Source: Dermacentor variabilis (Eukaryota; Arthropoda; Arachnida; Ixodida; Ixodidae). From it: 64,000 nt of DNA. The stretch covers positions 157,563,105 through 157,627,104 of the forward strand of contig NC_134572.1 of NCBI RefSeq assembly GCF_050947875.1, read 5' to 3'. Both the position numbers and the translations under genes were made by a program. A model generated the notes under the pieces. The model was not told where the DNA came from, did no database searches, and saw only the letters and a list, made by a program, of their open reading frames with translations. Every line of letters starts with the position of its first letter. The first letter of the stretch is position 1. Shown piece after piece: positions 12,020 to 22,855 of the stretch.

Positions 12020-13270
12020 GCGTTTGCAGAGTTTTCGCAATGATTGGTGTCGAAATCCTGTCGGCATGTTTTAGGACCAATGTGTGAACATGCATTTGAG
12101 TACTAGGTGAGAAGGCAGAAAAATGTTTTCGTCAATCCGACTGCAAAAAAACTCAATTTTACTGTGAAAAGTACGTTAAGGATAGGAACTGTATATGCTA
12201 AGCATGTTAATTGCCCGAACAACCACAATCATTGGTTTCTTTGTTCACACGTGAGGTTAAGATATGTGAAAGCTATAACTAATAGTGTCCGTTATAGCAA
12301 AAAATTACGGCTGTTCAATATTGATTCTCGGCCTATCGCTATTTTAACATGTACGCGTTCGATGCAGAAACATCGTCTTTAGTTACTTGTTTAGCAACAT
12401 TATAATATTACATTGATTGCTATAGGGCTCTGCCGAAGTCAGCTAGAAGCCGCTCAGAGACGTCTCTGCAAAAATGCTAGGCTACGCCCTCGTTTCCTCG
12501 GGAACGCCGATCAATTCTGCTTTGCATGCTCGCCTGAATTTGTAAAGATCGAAAACAACACTTTGTTCGTAGGAGCAGGCTGTTGGAACTGTTCGTTGAT
12601 TGCATGTTTATATCTGCTCATTTATTTCTTTTCATCATTGCGTGCATGCAGAGGGCATTATTATAACGGTGGTACCTTAGGGGACAAACAAAAAAAACAA
12701 TAAAAGCTATAAAACCAAACAAAAATTCAATATCTGTGTCAGTACCAGCCACACGACACGTGTCAGTGGAAGTAAATTGACGCAAGATGAGAAATGGATA
12801 GGGTGTACGTCAAAACTTGTGCACCATTACTTCGTTTAACGCAAATGTTGCCTCACTATGATGGCAAAAATCTAACTCGACTCGGTAAAAATAGTATAAG
12901 CTAAGTTGTTCCACTCAAATATTGAGTGTGGAAAAAGAATTGCTGGCTTCCTCGAAACCTAGAGTAGATGTAAGCATGAAATGGCAAAGGCAAAGCATAT
13001 TGGTTGGAGATGATACCAGCCACAATCTTGAAATTTTTATAGTGCATTTTCGCAACAGCAAACCCCACCACACCAGACCGCACTGCACCGCACCATGCCA
13101 TACTGTGCACTGGCCCATATGGAGGGTGCCCAGCTTGAAGAAGAAAACCGGCTGAAGGTGACACGACAGGCAGCCAAAGAGGCCAAGGAGACAGAGCATA
13201 ATGCCGAGCTAAAAGAAACGCCAGTGAAGCAGACGCCGCGCAGCATAACGCCATCTCTCTAGGCTATGCA
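12020..13270 (+). repeat. Left arm of a 2.8 kb inverted repeat
   Basis: Matches the reverse complement of 13600-14850 along its whole length at roughly 75-85 percent by eye. Paired positions have a nearly constant coordinate sum of about 26,870 (for example 12903 with 13963, 13256 with 13614, 12430 with 14440), so the arms are collinear with few large indels. Near the inner end the plus strand encodes a charged frame beginning QLEEENRLKVTRQAAKEAKE, about 13129-13260. The arm also holds 12413-12700, which has no coding motif. No transposase is seen. Either two inverted copies of a non-autonomous element or an inverted duplication. Confidence 0.85.
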
Positions 13271-13599
13271 AAAGCTACCCCGTAGAACTTATGGAAATCA
13301 ATGCCAAAATTAAGAAAATGAGGTCTATGGCCCCAAGTCTTTCTACAGGACCGCATTGCATACGCTAATTACTGCCCAAACAAGTTACACAAAGTATTGC
13401 TTTGAAGTTCTTCGTAATGTTTCTTCACACTATCACTCAATATGTAACTTCTAGTGCGCTAAACTTTTATTTGTCATTCACAGTAGTGACGTTCAAAAAG
13501 CCGATGCAGGCACCACACACTTCATTGTCTTCTGTTGGCGCTGAGATAGGCTTGCCTGTGTTGAACCGCAACGGTCCATGATTTCCACGGCGTGGGTTT
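13271..13599. other. Loop between inverted-repeat arms
   Basis: About 330 bp of apparently single-copy spacer at the axis of the inverted repeat. No ORF or motif recognised. Confidence 0.6.
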
Positions 13600-14850
13600 C
13601 GAGTCGCCTCGACAGATGGCGCCACGCTACCGGGCGTCTCCTTCAGCAGATTTCTTTCTCGCTAGGCAAGTGTACTCTGTTTCCCTGGGGTCTTTGGCTG
13701 CCTGTCGTGCCACCTTCAGCCGGTTTTCTTCTTCAAGCTGGGCAGCGTCTGTATGGACGAGCGCACAGTATGGCGTGGTGCGGTGCGGTGCGGTGTGTGG
13801 TGTGCCGTTGCGAACATGCACTACATACATTTCAAGATTGTGGCTGGTATCATCTCCAGAAAAAACGGCTTTGCCGGTTGCCCGTTCATGCTTACATCTA
13901 GTCTAGGTTACGAGAGAGCCAGCAATTGTTTTCACCACAATATGTTAGTGGAACAACTTAGATGATACTATTGTTACCGCATCGAGTTAGAGATTTGCCA
14001 CCTTATTAAGGCGACATTTGCGTGAAGCACAGTCATGATGCAGATGTGTTGACGTACGTCCACTCCACTTCTCATCTTGTGTCTTTTTGCTTGGACTGAC
14101 ACGTGTGGTGTGACTGGTAGTGACACTGATATTGAATTTTTGTTTTGTTTTTATAGCTTTCATTGTGTCTTTTCTTCGTCGGTCCCGTAAGGTACGCCCA
14201 TTATTTTAACGATCTCTGGACACATGCAATAATGATACGAAATAAACAAACTAAGATAAACATGCAATCAGCAAACATTTCCAAAAATTTCTTGCACGAA
14301 CAAAGTGATAATTTATTTAAGATATTTAGAAATTCAGGCGTGCATGTGCCGCAGAATTTATCGGCGTTCCCAAGGAAACACAGGCAGAGCCTAGCATTGT
14401 TGCAGAGATCTCTCTGAGCTGCTTCTAGCTGACTTCGAGAAAGAGCAGTGCAGCAACCAATGCAATTTTAAAAAGTTACAAAAAAGAGCTCCGAAAGCCG
14501 ATTTTTGCAAGCCTGACATGCAAAACCAGCGGTAGGCGCGCAATAAATATTGAACAGTCGTAATTTTCTTCTGTAACGTACAATTTTCTTGAAGCTTTTA
14601 CACATCTTTACATCCAGTGTGATCGAAGATTGCAATGATCGTGGTTGTTCGCGCTAGTAACACACTTAACATATATATATTTCATGGTCAATGCTCTATT
14701 CGCATTAAAATTGACTTTTTTGTAGTTTAATCAAAGAAAACATTATTTTGCATTCCGAGCTGGTACCCAAATGCATGCTCACGCATTGACCTTAAAAATA
14801 AAAATCGCCGTTCTGTTCCAAAGGCGAAGCATCGATTGCGATAGCAAATT
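13600..14850 (-). repeat. Right arm of the 2.8 kb inverted repeat
   Basis: Reverse complement of the left arm. On the minus strand it encodes the same charged frame (QLEEENRLKVARQAAKDPRE, then LARKKSAEGDAR), open over 13627-13830. The agreement of this frame between arms, with mostly conservative changes, suggests it was once coding in the parent element. The ORFs on the opposite strand that run through (GCGGT)n near 13780 are shadows. Confidence 0.85.
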
Positions 14851-14931
14851 AGTAGATAGCAGTAAGAAGTAGGATAGTAGTTTTATTGGCCGTATAAACT
14901 TGTAAACATTCGCTTATTAATAAAATTTTCA

Positions 14932-15057
14932 GTGATAGAATGTGTAAGCATGACTCAACGAGAACGTAGAAAGAAATAGACGCACGGAGACAGTGTTGTC
15001 TTTGTGTGTCTGCTTCTTTCTACGTCCTTGTTCAGTCGCGCTTTGTCATTCTATCAT
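14932..15057. repeat. Fold-back hairpin element, ~60 bp arms
   Basis: 14932-14993 (starting GTGATAGAATGTG) pairs with the reverse complement of 15000-15057 (ending CATTCTATCATC). The core GACGTAGAAAGAA(A/G)(T/C)AGACGC(A/C) type pairing is strong. The loop is only about 6 nt. Arms agree at roughly 80 percent. A short fold-back of this kind usually marks a MITE or a fold-back repeat. No TSD is evident. Confidence 0.75.
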
Positions 15058-16529
15058 CGAATAAAACCAATTAGCCCGTCAACGTGTTTAACTAAATTAA
15101 TGCAGAACGCCGTGGACACATTCCCCTCATTCCCAGCCGATAACTGATGTTCGCAGAATACGAATTGCAAATAATCCAAAGGTCCGATTTTGTGGTATCT
15201 CTCTTCGCATTTAGCAACCTCCAGAATAAATTTCTGTGCCATGAAATGACAACTGCCACCAGAAGCATGTTTTCATTATCGTTTATTCGACGGGGTTGTG
15301 CAAACATCTTTTCCCATGGCCTTCCTGCGTTCGAACAATTTACGAAAAATATTTTAAGGTTTGGTTTTAGTGTTGCTAGGTGTTAACGACATATGTTATG
15401 GTGTGTTTTATTGCGAATAATGTATGTAACTTTGCCACGACGTCGTATTTTTCTTCTGTTGCTTCTTCTGTTGGCGTCTGTCAGCTTGCAAGATGGGCCA
15501 ATAGGACGGAAATAAGCAAAAAATATTCTGTACTGACTCACAGGCAAGCAAACCATTTGGCGTAAAATTAAATCTATTGTGTGTTAAAACATAATGTGGA
15601 CAGAAAAAGAAGAAATGCTTCGAAGTAATGAAAGGTTTTCCAATGGCTGAGCAAAAAACGTTATAGAGCGTCTAAAAAGCAGAATGCCTGTTGCTTTTTT
15701 TTTGTTCTCGGAGAAAAGCTTGGCTGCCCTTACAAAAAACATGGAAGAGAGAGTTATCAGGTTATCAGAGTATCAGGCAAGAGAGAGTTATCACATGAAC
15801 CAAAATCTTTTGTGCATTTACCTAGGGCTTTAAGGTCTGAGGAACGAGCTACTGTAGGAAAATATTGCTCGAGGGTGGCAGAAAAACAAAAACAAAATGG
15901 TTTATTTTTTCTACCGAAACTCGGCTTATCGCCTAATTCCTATCGGCAGAAGTACTGCATAAGTTTATCTTTCCTGCAACTTTTTTTCAGAAGCACCAAT
16001 CTGTGGAGAAGCACACTACGACTCGGCTTGACGTAACCTGTAACTGGATTTAACACGCCAAACCTGAAATGTTTTCCAGTAGATAGTTTGAAACCCTATC
16101 GGCAAAACATGATATTTATTTTGTGCGCATGACCGGCAGTCCGCAAGGCATTTTTTCTACAAATACTTTCTTTGAAAGCTTAAAACGCTAACCTGTGGTT
16201 TATGTAGCTTATATTTTCCGCAGCACAATGAAAGGCCACAGTTGTGTCGCTGTTGGACCATGGAAAGTGTGAATCCCAGTCGCCTTTGAACGACGCAAAT
16301 GCAAGGGCAGTGTGTTTCAGAATATTAAGGTGTAAGCCTTTAGTTTCCAGGCGCAGTGCGTACTGGACGCAGGAAAGCGGTGATCACCGTGGAGGGGAGA
16401 AAGGAGAGGAGGCGCCATGCCAGTAGCACTGCGCGAGTGCATGCGTGGGAATGCCCGCACATCGGCGACAAACCTTGCAGCCATATGGCTGTGATAGCAT
16501 CCAATGGTCGAGGGCACAGCGGCCCAGCT
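15058..16529. other. Unassigned region upstream of the I-clade LINE
   Basis: AT-rich sequence with overlapping short frames on both strands around 15054-15386 and no recognisable motif. A small imperfect repeat of AGAGAGTTATCA occurs at 15750-15795. The 5' UTR of the downstream LINE may begin anywhere from about 16430. Confidence 0.5.
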
Positions 16530-16722
16530 AGTCAGTTTTCGTCAAATTTTCGTCAGTCTCTGGGGCACTTTACGCGTCCTGGCATGAGGCGATGGACGGG
16601 TAACGTTCTGCAGGCTCGTGCTTCCAGAAGTCTGCAACTGCAAGCTCTTAAGCTCTTCTATGAGTCTAGGCACCTGGTCAACCACCAGCGAACGCTCAAG
16701 AGAGACTCCTACTCCTGTGGCC

Positions 16723-18031
16723 ATGGATTCAGAGCCTATTGCCGGCCCGTCTGGCCAGATTACTAACATTGACAAGTTCCTCAAAGAAACGAGGCACCTG
16801 GTCCAGCACCAGCGAAGACACAGAGGTCTACTCAATCACAGGTGACGACTCATCCGATGACAGCTTCGTGTCGGTGAGGAGCCGAAGGGCTAAAAGGAGG
16901 CTTATCAAGGCGTCGTCACCAGCGAGTATGCCAACCATGCAGGCAGGTAGTGAACGCTGGCCGCACACCATCCTCTTCATGCCAGTGGATTCTTCCGTCA
17001 ACCTTCGAGAATTGAACAGGCGAGCTTTCTCTGTTTTTCTTGAGGGAAAGGCGCCAAACGAAATCAAGGAAGTCCGGCTGAACACACGAAAAAATGTTCT
17101 AGCTGTCGACAGAACCCGTGGAACCAGGCTGGAAACACTACGGCAGATAACAGATTTGGGCAACGTAAAAGTACGACTGGTCATACCTATGGATGGGGCC
17201 TGCACTGCAGATGTGATCTACGATGTTGACTTGGCTATTTCGAACTCGGACCTGCCAATTGTGATCAAACCGGCATACGAAGGAGCGGTCATCACGCACG
17301 TATGCCGACTCGGCAACAGCCATTGTGTGAAGATTGTGTTCAAGGGGGATTCCATCCCTTCGCACGTAAAGGTCGGTCACTTCCGACATGTCGTACGGCG
17401 GTTTGTCTCAAAGGCGCTTCAATGTCACAAGTGCTTCAAGATTGGGCATGTTAAGGGCGCCTGCAGAAACTCCCCAATTTGCCCCCGGTGCACGGAGTCA
17501 CACACTGTAGATGTCTGTCGTGCGACAAACTTTAGGCGTAGCAACTATGAAGGCACCCATGAAGCGACATCTAAAGAGTGCCCAAGAATCTCAGAGTTCG
17601 ACGTTCTGAAGCAAATGGTCAGGGATAACTCAACCCATAGAGAAGCCTCAGAAAAGATCCGGCGTCGACGTCGTCATCGACGGAAACGCTCAAGACACGG
17701 TGGAGTTCGTGCGCCGCTTGCGCCAACGCCATCATCCTCAAATAGAACGCCCGAGAGCACAAGGAGGCCTCAGACTGGAAAGGCTGCCCCCGTGGTAGAG
17801 TGGCCGGCGCTCGCAAGCAATCAGTCTTCTAAGGAGCCTCCACGCTTCATGCAACTATCGAAGCCCGCTTCTGTTGGTGAGGCTTCAATAGTCGACTGCC
17901 AAATGATCCCGGTGCTGTGATCCATTGTGAATGTCATCAGGGCCATGCTGACAAGCATTGACACTCCATCAGTTCGAAATGGACTACAAGTGCTCGACGC
18001 ACTGAGCGCCGTCCTAGCAAGCCTTGAGTGA
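16723..18031 (+). pseudogene. I-clade LINE ORF1 (Gag-like RNA-binding protein), broken
   Basis: The nucleic-acid chaperone of the element, expected to coat its RNA. The most likely start is ATG 16723 (MDSEPIAGPSGQITNIDKF). A frameshift near 16795 moves to the long frame that is open to 17920. That frame has an acidic, Ser-rich stretch (GDDSSDDSF) and a basic patch, then an RRM-like region (APNEIKEVRLNTRKNVL). It then has two zinc knuckles: CHKCFKIGHVKGAC (C-x2-C-x4-H-x4-C) and CPRCTESHTVDVC (C-x2-C-x3-H-x4-C). A very basic tail (RRRRRHRRKRSRH) follows. TGA at 17918-17920 is an in-frame nonsense codon: the frame continues with SIVNVIRAMLTS...LDALSAVLASLE to a true-looking stop at 18029-18031, 4 nt before the ORF2 ATG (18036). 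CGA-to-TGA decay at a CpG would explain it. Confidence 0.85.
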
Positions 18032-18035
18032 AGCC

Positions 18036-19752
18036 ATGACTGGCAATCACCAGTCATTTCGTAAGGAGGTCAGAGAAGCGTCGATCCTTCAGTGGAACGC
18101 GAGAGGTCTAAGATCTCGCATCGCCGATTTTCGTGAATTTGTTCTCACTAACCGATTTCCAATCATTGTCATCTGTGAACCAAGATTATCCCATCCAATT
18201 AAACTATCCGGCTACGAGACAATATTCTCATCAAGCGACATCAAAAGTAGCAAGGTCGTCGTGTATATTCGCCATGAACTCACTTAAGTCGTCCAACCGG
18301 TGCAACATCATGACGACAATCAGTATGTGTGCATGACTGTTAAAAATCGGAAAGTCACCTTTGCACTCTTGGGGTGTATCTTTCTCCATCAAGTCGATTT
18401 GACGCCAAAAGACTAGAAGACATCTTAAAAACACAACCTGGTCCATGGATTATCACCGGTGACTTCAACGCACACCATACCATTTCGGGAAGCACACAGG
18501 TTAACGCGACGGGAAGACGACTAGCTTCATTAGTTTCCAACAATGGTCTCTACCTGCTGAATGACGCGAGCCCAACATTTCTGCGGGGAATAACGTACAG
18601 CAGCTGCCTCGAATTGACTTTCGTCTCCCACGGCCTCGCCACACATGTTAAGTGGTTTTTGAACATTGAAACGCACAGAAGTGACCACAGCCCCACTTAC
18701 CTCAAGATCAAGGGAATGTCTAATACGTATTCGTCCACCACGATACGAAGAATAGATTGGACCGTCTTTAAATCTCAGATTGAGGACGCTTGTCACAAAG
18801 GCCTCTCTTGTGGACTTCAACAAGCTATCAAGAAAGCGGCACAGACAGCCACGCGCACACTCACGTGTTCTCCAAGGTGTACAGAATTCAACCTGAATTG
18901 GAGCGGCTTCGTGCAATACGCCGTCGTGCCGATAGAAGATATCGACGCACTAAGTCAGTTCAGGATCTAAGAACAGCCAGGTGAATACAAAAGAAGATAC
19001 AACTCCGTATGGATAAACTAGAGGCTCAGCGGTGGTCGAAATTTTGTGCGTCGCTAGATCCCCGCAAACCGATATCTCAAATATGGAGAACTGTGCGAGG
19101 TCTACGTTCTGTTCCGGAACAGCGTTTCCCGTTTAAGGCCCTAGCACTATTCCAGCGCCGACAAGACATTGATGTGGCGGAAGACTTCTGTGCTATGATT
19201 GCGGGCCAGCCAACTCGCACAGGTTCGCTTACATTGAATCGTATTCCAGATTCACGCGATTCACGCATGGATCTGCCTTTCGTGACGCAAGAGCTTGACG
19301 CGGCGCTCGCCCTACGTAATCGGTCGTCTTCGCCTGGTCCGGATGACATATCTTACCGCATGCTATGTCACCTTGGTGAACGGGCACGAAGTACGCTCCG
19401 TAATATCTATAACGAGTCCTGGAAGGAGGGCAAAGTTACCCAAGATTGGAAGATCAGCCGCCTGGTAGCGCTTCTTAAGCCTGGCAAGTCTCCTTTAGAG
19501 ATTACTTCATACCGACCAACTGCGCTGGCAAGTTGCGTTGGGAAGGTCATGGAGCGAATGATCCTCGCCAGACTTGAGTGGTACCTTGAACATCACGAAA
19601 TCTACCCGGACGCCATGGCTGGTTTTCGACGTCACCGATGTTCTATCGACAACGTTATCGATCTGGTAACCTATGTTCAACACCAAAAGACGTGTAAGAG
19701 GTTATGTGTCGCAATGTTCTTAGATATAAAGGGAGCCTACGACAACGTTCTT
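18036..19752 (+). pseudogene. I-clade LINE ORF2, endonuclease and RT 5' part
   Basis: ATG 18036 opens the AP-like endonuclease: SILQWNARGLRSRI (QWNARG motif), ICEPRLS (catalytic E), then after a TAA at about 18285 and a frameshift near 18372, YLSPSS, WIITGDFNAHH (GDFNAHH), LELTFVSHGL and HRSDHSPTYLKI (SDH). RT follows from 19009 with RSSSPGPDDISYRMLCHLG, KPGKSPLEITSYRPTALASCVGKVMERMI, AGFRRHRCSIDNVIDL and AMFLDIKGAYDNV (motif A with its Asp). The CR1-like insertion interrupts it immediately after. The endonuclease nicks target DNA and the RT primes from the nick; both are inactivated here. Confidence 0.85.
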
Positions 19753-20727
19753 CATTTCATTTCATTTTATTACTTTAAAGGCTCCAATAAATGGAGCGTT
19801 ACATGAGGGGTGGCAAGAATAAAATACATAGTCACAATAAGAGGAAGTTTTTTACATTTTCGATGAACTTGGATGGGCACATAATGAAAGCAACGTCGTT
19901 AGGCAGGCCGTTCGAGTCTGCAGCTGTGCGAAGAAAAAAAGAATTTCAAAACGTGACAGTGCGTGAGCGTGGACGGGCAACCTGTAGCTGATGGCTGGTG
20001 CGGTGAGATATGCGTGTAGGAGGAAGGATATAAGGTGCGATGCGCATAGGGCTATGAAAGAATCTGTGAAATAAAGATAGGCTGGCAATGCGACGACGGA
20101 GCGATAAGGGGGATAATGCGGATGCAGTTTTTAAGGTGGAAACGCTGATGTCAAAGGAATATCACGAGTGTATGAAATGAGCGGCGCGATTTTGTACAGA
20201 TTCAAGATCATTAATTAGGTATGCCTGATGAGGATTCCAAATAGGCGATGCAAATTCTAGTTTTGACCGGACAAATGATTTGTCGGCTAACAATTTTATA
20301 TGTTGAGGAGCATGATGTAGATGGCGTTTTAGAAATCCTAGCGTCCTGTTCGCGGAAGATATTAGGTTAGTAACATGAGGATTCCAGGAAAGATGGCTCG
20401 AAAGTGTTACTCCTAAATACTTGTACGGATGAACTAGCTCTACCGGAACTTCAGATATTACGTAAGGAAATAGGAGAGAATTACGGCGACGGTGAATGGA
20501 CAAATACTTACACTAACGCGGGTTAAGTTCCATTAGCCACTCGTTACACCAGTCCAGGACTGCATTAAGATCACTTTGAAGAGAAGATTGGTCAGCGGTG
20601 GAAGTAATAGCACGATATATCACACGGTCATCCGCGAACATACGTATGCTAGATGTAACGTTTAATGGTAAATCATTTATGTATGTTAGGAAAAGCGGTG
20701 GGCCGAGCACGGATCCCTGTCGGACTC
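19753..20727 (-). mobile_element. CR1-like LINE, 5'-truncated, inserted in the I-clade ORF2
   Basis: Minus-strand 3' fragment. It begins at GVRQGSVLGPPLFLTYINDLPLN (near 20720), then IRMFADDRVIY (catalytic FADD), LDWCNEWLMELNPR-stop, then PYKYLGVTLSSHLSWNPHVTNL, ASPIWNPHQAYLINDLESVQNRAAHFIHS, and a 3' UTR ending in (TGAAA)n at 19753-19767. Strongly similar in motif wording to the plus-strand LINE at 59513-61799 (YLGVTLS..LSW..H, SANRT.GF..RHL.DAPQ..KLLA.KS..R.K.E.ASPIWNP.Q.YL.N.LES.QNR). It is flanked by CGTTCTT (19746-19752) and CGTACTT (20728-20734), a probable target-site duplication with one mismatch. Confidence 0.85.
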
Positions 20728-20734
20728 CGTACTT

Positions 20735-22682
20735 GAGGCATTGGAATCGGTGGGCCTAGGCGGTCCATTATATCGCTGGACTCGCAGTTATTTACATAGG
20801 CGGTCTCTATTTCTTAACACTGAAGCTGGCCCAACCTCGCAATATTATACGCGCCATGGAGTTCCACAAGGCGGTGTCTTGAGTCGCACGCTTTTCAACC
20901 TTGTACTCATTGGTGTCGTGGAACGACTTCCGAACACAGTTAAAATATCAATGTATGCCAATGACATCTGCGTCTGGGCATCTGGTGTGACACGGCCGCG
21001 AGTCCGCGCCAGGCTTCAAAAAGCTGCCACGTCAACATCGGCGTACTTAAAAGAACAAGGCCTCAAGATCTCGCCAGAAAAATGCGCATTGGTCGCGTTG
21101 AGCCGAAAGCCAATGAGATCATACAATGTGTCTATCAACAGTGAAAGCATACCTTATGTCAGGACGCACCAATTCTTAGGCGTAATCATTTATCGTGACC
21201 TCTGCTGGAGTCCGCATGTGGCCTATCTAAAGAAGCGCCTGACTGATATCTCTAATGTGTTTAAGTTTCTTGGAGGAAATGTCTGGGTACTTCAGTACAT
21301 GCAATGATGCAACTGTACAGGACGCTCTTCCTTGGGTATTTGCGATACAGCTTGCCTGTGCTAACCAACACCTGCAGAAGTAATCAGAAGTAATATTTAT
21401 ACACTCGAAAGCGTCCAGGCCCCGGCACTTAGCGTGTGTCTTGGATTGCCGCGGTGTTCGTCAACGGCTGAAACAATTGCCATTGCACACGATTTCCCAG
21501 CCAAGACTCATATAGTCATGGAAGCGCTCAGAGCGCACGTAAGACACCTTGCTCGAGCCCCTGCCCATCATCTAGCCCCACTGCGAGAAGATCGACCATG
21601 CGCTTCCTTTTGTGAAACAGTCCTGCCTTATCGTGCATACCTTCGATCAGGTTATACAGCTCCAGCGAAAGTTCCGTTTCCACCATGGTGCTTGGCTCAA
21701 GCAAAGGTTCGACTAATGGTACCAGGAATACGAACAAAAGCCCAACTCTCGTCTCCAGCCCTCAAACAGCTTTCACTGCTCTTGCTGTACGAGAGGTACA
21801 ACGAGCATCATCATCTTTATAGTGACGCTTCAACCACGGTGAATGGGTCCGCAGGATCAGTGATCTGTCCTGCGAAACCTTCCACCATAAAGATTCGACT
21901 ATCTCACCAGACTACATCGACTGCCGCGGAGCTTGCTGCTATTCGTTGTGCACTTCGTGTAATTTCTGAAGAACTACCCAAGAAATGGAGCGTGTTCACT
22001 GACTCCAAGGCTGCTCTTTATTGTTTGGTTTCCGCCTTACGCCCACGATCCCACGAACAACTGCTTCTAGAAATCAGACAGCTGCTTCACCACCTCGTCG
22101 AGCAAGGACACGACATCACGTTGCAGTGGATTCCAAGCCACTGTGACATAATGGACAATGAACATGCCGACGCAGCAGCTCGATCTGCACACGAGGATGG
22201 CGTGCAAGACTCCATTCCATTCTCAAGAACAGACGCTGCAAGGAAAATTCGTGAGCTTGCAAATGACGCCATCAAAACTTTATGGAAAACACCAAGCTTA
22301 AAGCATACACGTCTACACCGACTGGATCCATCCCTTTGACTTCGACCCCCATCTGGACTCTCTCCACTCGAAATAGCAGTACTTTGCCGACTGTGGCTTG
22401 GTGTCGCCCTACACAAGATCATTCGCCTTCCGAGTCGGTATGGACGACAGCGCGGCTTGCAGACACTGCGGCGGCAGGGAGACTATCGAACACGTGCTTT
22501 GCCACTGTCCTAGATACAGCGCACACCGGCTGTCACTAGCGACCGCGCTAGCACGCCTTGATGACAGGCCACTTTCAGAACAGTCAGTTTTGGAATGCCG
22601 ACGGGAACTGTCGTCGCAGCAAAAGTCAGTCAAGGCTTTGTTGACTTTTCTACGTGACAGTGGCCTATTAGAAAGACTATAA
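20735..22682 (+). pseudogene. I-clade LINE ORF2, RT 3' part, RNase H and zinc tail
   Basis: The RT resumes in frame at EALESVGLGGPLYRWTRSYL, then RHGVPQGGVLSRTLFNLVL and motif C SMYANDICVW. The expected YADD has become YAND, so a catalytic Asp is lost. A frame break near 21307-21434 follows. The RNase H domain (about 21810-22250) keeps all four acidic residues: LYSDAS, TAAELAAI, FTDSKAA and NEHADAAA. After a stop at 22337-22339 and a frame change comes the C-terminal motif ACRHCGGRETIEHVLCHCPRYSAHR (C-x2-C...H...C), ending at 22682. RNase H would remove the RNA strand during second-strand synthesis. The enzyme is inactive as a whole. Confidence 0.85.
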
Positions 22683-22855
22683 TGACCCCCACTTCGTCCC
22701 TTTTCATATTTTTCTCTCACGTTTTTATTTTTGTCATGCTCTTATTTCTGTCTTTACTCCCCCTTTTCCCTTCCCCTAGTGCAGGGTAGCACACCAGACA
22801 TTTTAGGTCTGGTTAACCTCACTGCCTTTCTCTCATTTGCATCTATCTCTCTCTT

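Larger units (their letters stand above)
16530..22855 (+). mobile_element. Near-complete I-clade LINE with RNase H
   Basis: Autonomous-type non-LTR retrotransposon layout. It has a 5' UTR, ORF1 with zinc knuckles (16723-18031), and ORF2 with AP-type endonuclease, RT, RNase H and a C-terminal Cys/His motif (18036-22682). A pyrimidine-rich 3' UTR follows, containing the GTGCAGGGTAGCACACC...GGTCTGGTTAACCTC segment. ORF2 is split by a CR1-like insertion (19753-20727). RNase H plus two zinc-knuckle ORF1 places it in the I superclade (I/Ingi-like). Multiple frameshifts and stops show it is dead. Its 5' end is approximate. A truncated SINE abuts the 3' end. Confidence 0.85.

Noticed and set aside
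13578..13965. Overlapping Cys/Trp-rich plus-strand frames
   Set aside because: They mirror the equally open minus-strand frames of the other inverted-repeat arm; the opposite-strand charged frame is the better coding candidate.
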